Assembly (NCBI GenBank): GCA_030374735.1
Contig: JASCIV010000260.1
Location: 1-28,318, forward strand
Origin: Gracilaria caudata
Lineage: Eukaryota > Rhodophyta > Florideophyceae > Gracilariales > Gracilariaceae
Direction: 5' to 3'
Length of the DNA: 28,318 nucleotides
Numbering within the stretch: the stretch's first letter is position 1; every line of letters begins with the position of its first letter. The position numbers were made by a program, and so were the translations under genes. This document shows positions 26,492-28,318 of this stretch, in pieces. The notes beneath the pieces are model-generated. The model was not told the origin of the DNA, did no database searches, and was given only the letters and a program-made list of their open reading frames with translations.

Positions 26492-27034
26492 ATGGCTGCA
26501 CAAGGTTACCTGGAGCAATGCTTGAGAGTATTCACTGATGCTATTCAGCTTGCGAGAGAATGTGCGACCAAGAGATGCCAAGCATACGACGACATTATCG
26601 TACAGGGTAAACCTTCTAATCAACCTGTGAGGTGCGCGGAAATCAATGCCTTAGTCAACTGCTCTCTGGGGACTCTCGGCCGATTTCAAAACCCCAGATG
26701 GCGCGCTTTTATGGTTTTCTGAGAGCCGCAGTGCAAAATCTGACAAAATCGAATGCCAAGACCAAAACGCTGGTTTGATTTCTATAAAATTTACATCGTT
26801 TGGGTTCACGAGGCCCTCAGAACCGCGCGGGTTTTCTCGGTTTTGGGTGTTTTTGAGCAATACACAGTAGTACTCCGAAGGCAACTTCAGCTCACTTTTT
26901 CCGCTAATCCTTTGGCAATCGACTACAAGATTGCACGACGCCCTCCAACCGAAGATCCACTGACGCCAGGGACGTTCTGTGTCTACGCCATTGACCCGTT
27001 TAGCTTGAAGTGGAAGGGTTTGGTACCTCTGTGA
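26492..27034 (+). CDS. possible two-exon small protein, 93 aa, unknown
   Basis: Exon 1 (26492-26606) encodes MAAQGYLEQCLRVFTDAIQL and a Cys-containing helix ending DDIIVQ. A donor GTAAAC follows. Joining in phase 1 to an acceptor ACACAG at 26867 (exon 26868-27034) gives an open frame ending in PLTPGTFCVYAIDPFSLKWK and a stop at 27032-27034. A second acceptor TAG three bases on would drop one residue. No CTAAC branch site is visible. Alternative joins (for example 26732) also keep a short frame. The start lies 79 bp from the divergent AT-hook gene, and the stop 85 bp before the DUF1294 gene. I recognise no family; a helical adaptor-type subunit is only an impression. Confidence 0.35.
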
Positions 27035-27119
27035 ATGCCTGCGACGTGATTGCTGGTTTCGATTCCCCATCGTATCTCCGTCTTCCGACGAATATTACTG
27101 CAGAGTGTGGAGCTGCATC

Positions 27120-27506
27120 ATGTCACGACTGCTTGCGAGGGCCACGTTGATGTATCTAGTTGGAGTGAATACAACTTCTGCCGGTCTGGTAGCATATGAT
27201 AAGCATCAAGCAACTCATAGAGGATGGCGTGTGCCAGAAAAGCAGTTATGTGATGTAGCAGTTGCCGGAGGATGGGCGGGTGGAATTCTCGCAATGTATC
27301 TGATACGTCACAAGACCAAAAAGAGATCATTCCAAAGAAAATATGTGAGCGCTGTAGCTACAAATGCGTTGTTCGCAACCCCAGCAGTTATTCTAGTTCT
27401 TCGGGTTCCTCCCTTACGGACTGGATTTGCTCACACGTTCTCGTCAATTGCTTCTTCGTTTTCACGTCGTCCGCCGCCTAGGAAGCCTCCTCGTTTCAGG
27501 AGATGA
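27120..27506 (+). CDS. DUF1294 membrane protein
   Basis: The protein has 128 aa from ATG 27120. It shows the DUF1294 pattern: a first membrane segment ending VAYDKHQATHRGWRVPEKQL, then GGWAGGILAMYLIRHKTKKRSF, and a third hydrophobic span (NALFATPAVILVL). The family is mainly bacterial, of unknown function, and often occurs alone or fused to a cold-shock domain; no cold-shock domain is seen here. The C-terminus is a basic Arg/Pro tail (SRRPPPRKPPRFRR). An upstream in-frame GTG exists but ATG is preferred in a eukaryote. Location could be mitochondrial or plastid membrane; the sequence does not decide. Confidence 0.82.
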   Translation: MSRLLARATLMYLVGVNTTSAGLVAYDKHQATHRGWRVPEKQLCDVAVAGGWAGGILAMYLIRHKTKKRSFQRKYVSAVATNALFATPAVILVLRVPPLRTGFAHTFSSIASSFSRRPPPRKPPRFRR

Positions 27507-27782
27507 TCTGGGACTGAACAAGGAGACCTGGGTCTGGTATTTCGTTCTCATTGAAATCGTTGCGAACAAACGAGTTTTTCTCCTGACCAAACGCCATGCC
27601 GAACTCTAAAGTGCTTAGCTTTGACAGCAATGCTGCGCAAGGCCTTGGAACTGGTAAAAGCAAATTCAGAAGAGTTAGAGCGTGGGTTTGTCTAGCCAGT
27701 CGACATGAACTTGTAGAACACATAAAACTGAAATGCCGTTGCAGTAGTATCCATTCCACAAAGGATATAAAAGATATCAAGA

Positions 27783-27804
27783 TCTCTCTCTCTCTCTCTC
27801 TCTC
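27783..27804. repeat. (TC)11 microsatellite followed by T5
   Basis: A pure TC run lies about 277 bp past the DUF1294 stop, in sense orientation, and runs into TTTTTA. It is the third such tract in the window. Confidence 0.92.
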
Positions 27805-27854
27805 TTTTTATGGGTATCCTAGATTTATTACTTCTGAGTTAGAATGGAGCATAT

Positions 27855-27878
27855 GGGCTCCTTTGGAGCCCGTACGGG
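27855..27878. repeat. overlapping palindromes
   Basis: GGGCTCC-TTT-GGAGCCC (27855-27871) overlaps CCCGTACGGG (27869-27878). The layout recalls the other overlapping palindromes, with unrelated sequence. Confidence 0.7.
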
Positions 27879-28318
27879 AAACTCGTATGAGCTGCTCATC
27901 TATGACGCGGCCTCCGCGGGCAGTTTTCCGCACCACACCCGAACACCAAATCCGTTTCGCTACGTAGAAATTCTGCAAGATTTTCAACGTAGGCCGGCAC
28001 ACCTCGACGGGCGGATAGCATGTGCCCTGGGGCATGCGGGCGTTTCTTGGAGATATCAAGACAAAGCCATCGAAAGAAGATGCGAACTACACCCCTTCGA
28101 ATCCTTGGTGTGTTTTGGTCAAGAATCCCATACATCGCCCTGAAACCAGTTCCTAGTGCAGATATCCCAACTTGTTCATTTGCAAGAGCGAGGAAACAAA
28201 ACCTAGGTGTGAAGAGCAAAACCATGTACGGGCACGTGCATCTCGCCTTCCCGTGGTGTGCCTGTCTCCGATCCACTCTTCCGTGGTCGGAGCGAAATGA
28301 GAACGCAGACGGATCTCC

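Larger units (their letters stand above)
27507..28318. other. end of window without a supported gene
   Basis: The plus-strand ORF from ATG 27844 (99 aa) and the overlapping minus-strand frame (27896-28276) are both open, but neither resembles a family. Either might be part of a gene running off the window. Confidence 0.45.

Noticed and set aside
1..28318. tRNA, rRNA, snRNA and CRISPR arrays
   Set aside because: Read for T-arm (GTTCGANNC) contexts, U1-U6 core sequences and regularly spaced repeats. GTTCGA at 13136-13141 lacks a flanking stem. Nothing qualified, but reading by eye can miss divergent RNAs.

Overview
The window is nuclear DNA from a eukaryote. It carries PSMA2, SNRNP27, Ku70, an elongase-cycle dehydratase and a GT90 enzyme, plus at least two spliceosomal introns with GT...AG ends. 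Several proteins point to a photosynthetic host: a CbbY-type sugar-bisphosphate phosphatase with a leader, an HCF173-like short-chain dehydrogenase with a transit-like leader, a CGL160/AtpI-like membrane protein with a leader, and a plant/algal-type ABC1 kinase fused to a serine hydrolase. Genes are mostly single-exon and closely spaced. This suits a unicellular alga with an intron-poor genome. A red alga is my best guess, but no rRNA or plastid marker confirms it.

Layout. 1-3329: ABC1 kinase/beta-lactamase-like fusion (minus). 3330-4750: mostly non-coding, with one possible small ORF, a double palindrome and a (GA)n tract. 4751-7210: proteasome subunit alpha-2 (minus, one intron), a possible 71-aa gene and plastid CbbY (plus). 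7382-7762: SNRNP27-like splicing factor (minus, 5' end unresolved). 8531-10699: Ku70 (plus), converging on the 3-hydroxyacyl-CoA dehydratase at 10792-11490 (minus). 11491-14142: a 2.65-kb gap rich in palindromes and hairpins. 14143-15150: HCF173-like dehydrogenase (plus). 15390-16412: transposon graveyard, with a 0.5-kb element that has inverted termini and a frameshifted non-LTR retrotransposon RNase H relic. 16981-18594: GT90 glycosyltransferase (plus, one intron). 19201-20277: WD40 protein (plus). 20479-22982: TPT-family transporter and CGL160-like protein (both minus). 23734-26412: 892-aa AT-hook nuclear protein of unknown family (minus). 26492-27506: a possible two-exon small gene and a DUF1294 membrane protein (both plus). 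27507-28318: no supported gene.

The genes do not form one pathway. They cover protein turnover, splicing, DNA end joining, lipid elongation, glycosylation, trafficking and plastid functions. Divergent pairs probably share promoters: PSMA2 with the 71-aa ORF, SNRNP27 with Ku70, and the AT-hook protein with the two-exon gene (79 bp between start codons). I see no CRISPR array, bacterial operon or defence island. The best leads for something new are the AT-hook protein, the palindrome-dense gap, the polyproline SNRNP27, the CIA30-less HCF173 relative, and (CT)n tracts that recur in sense orientation downstream of stop codons.
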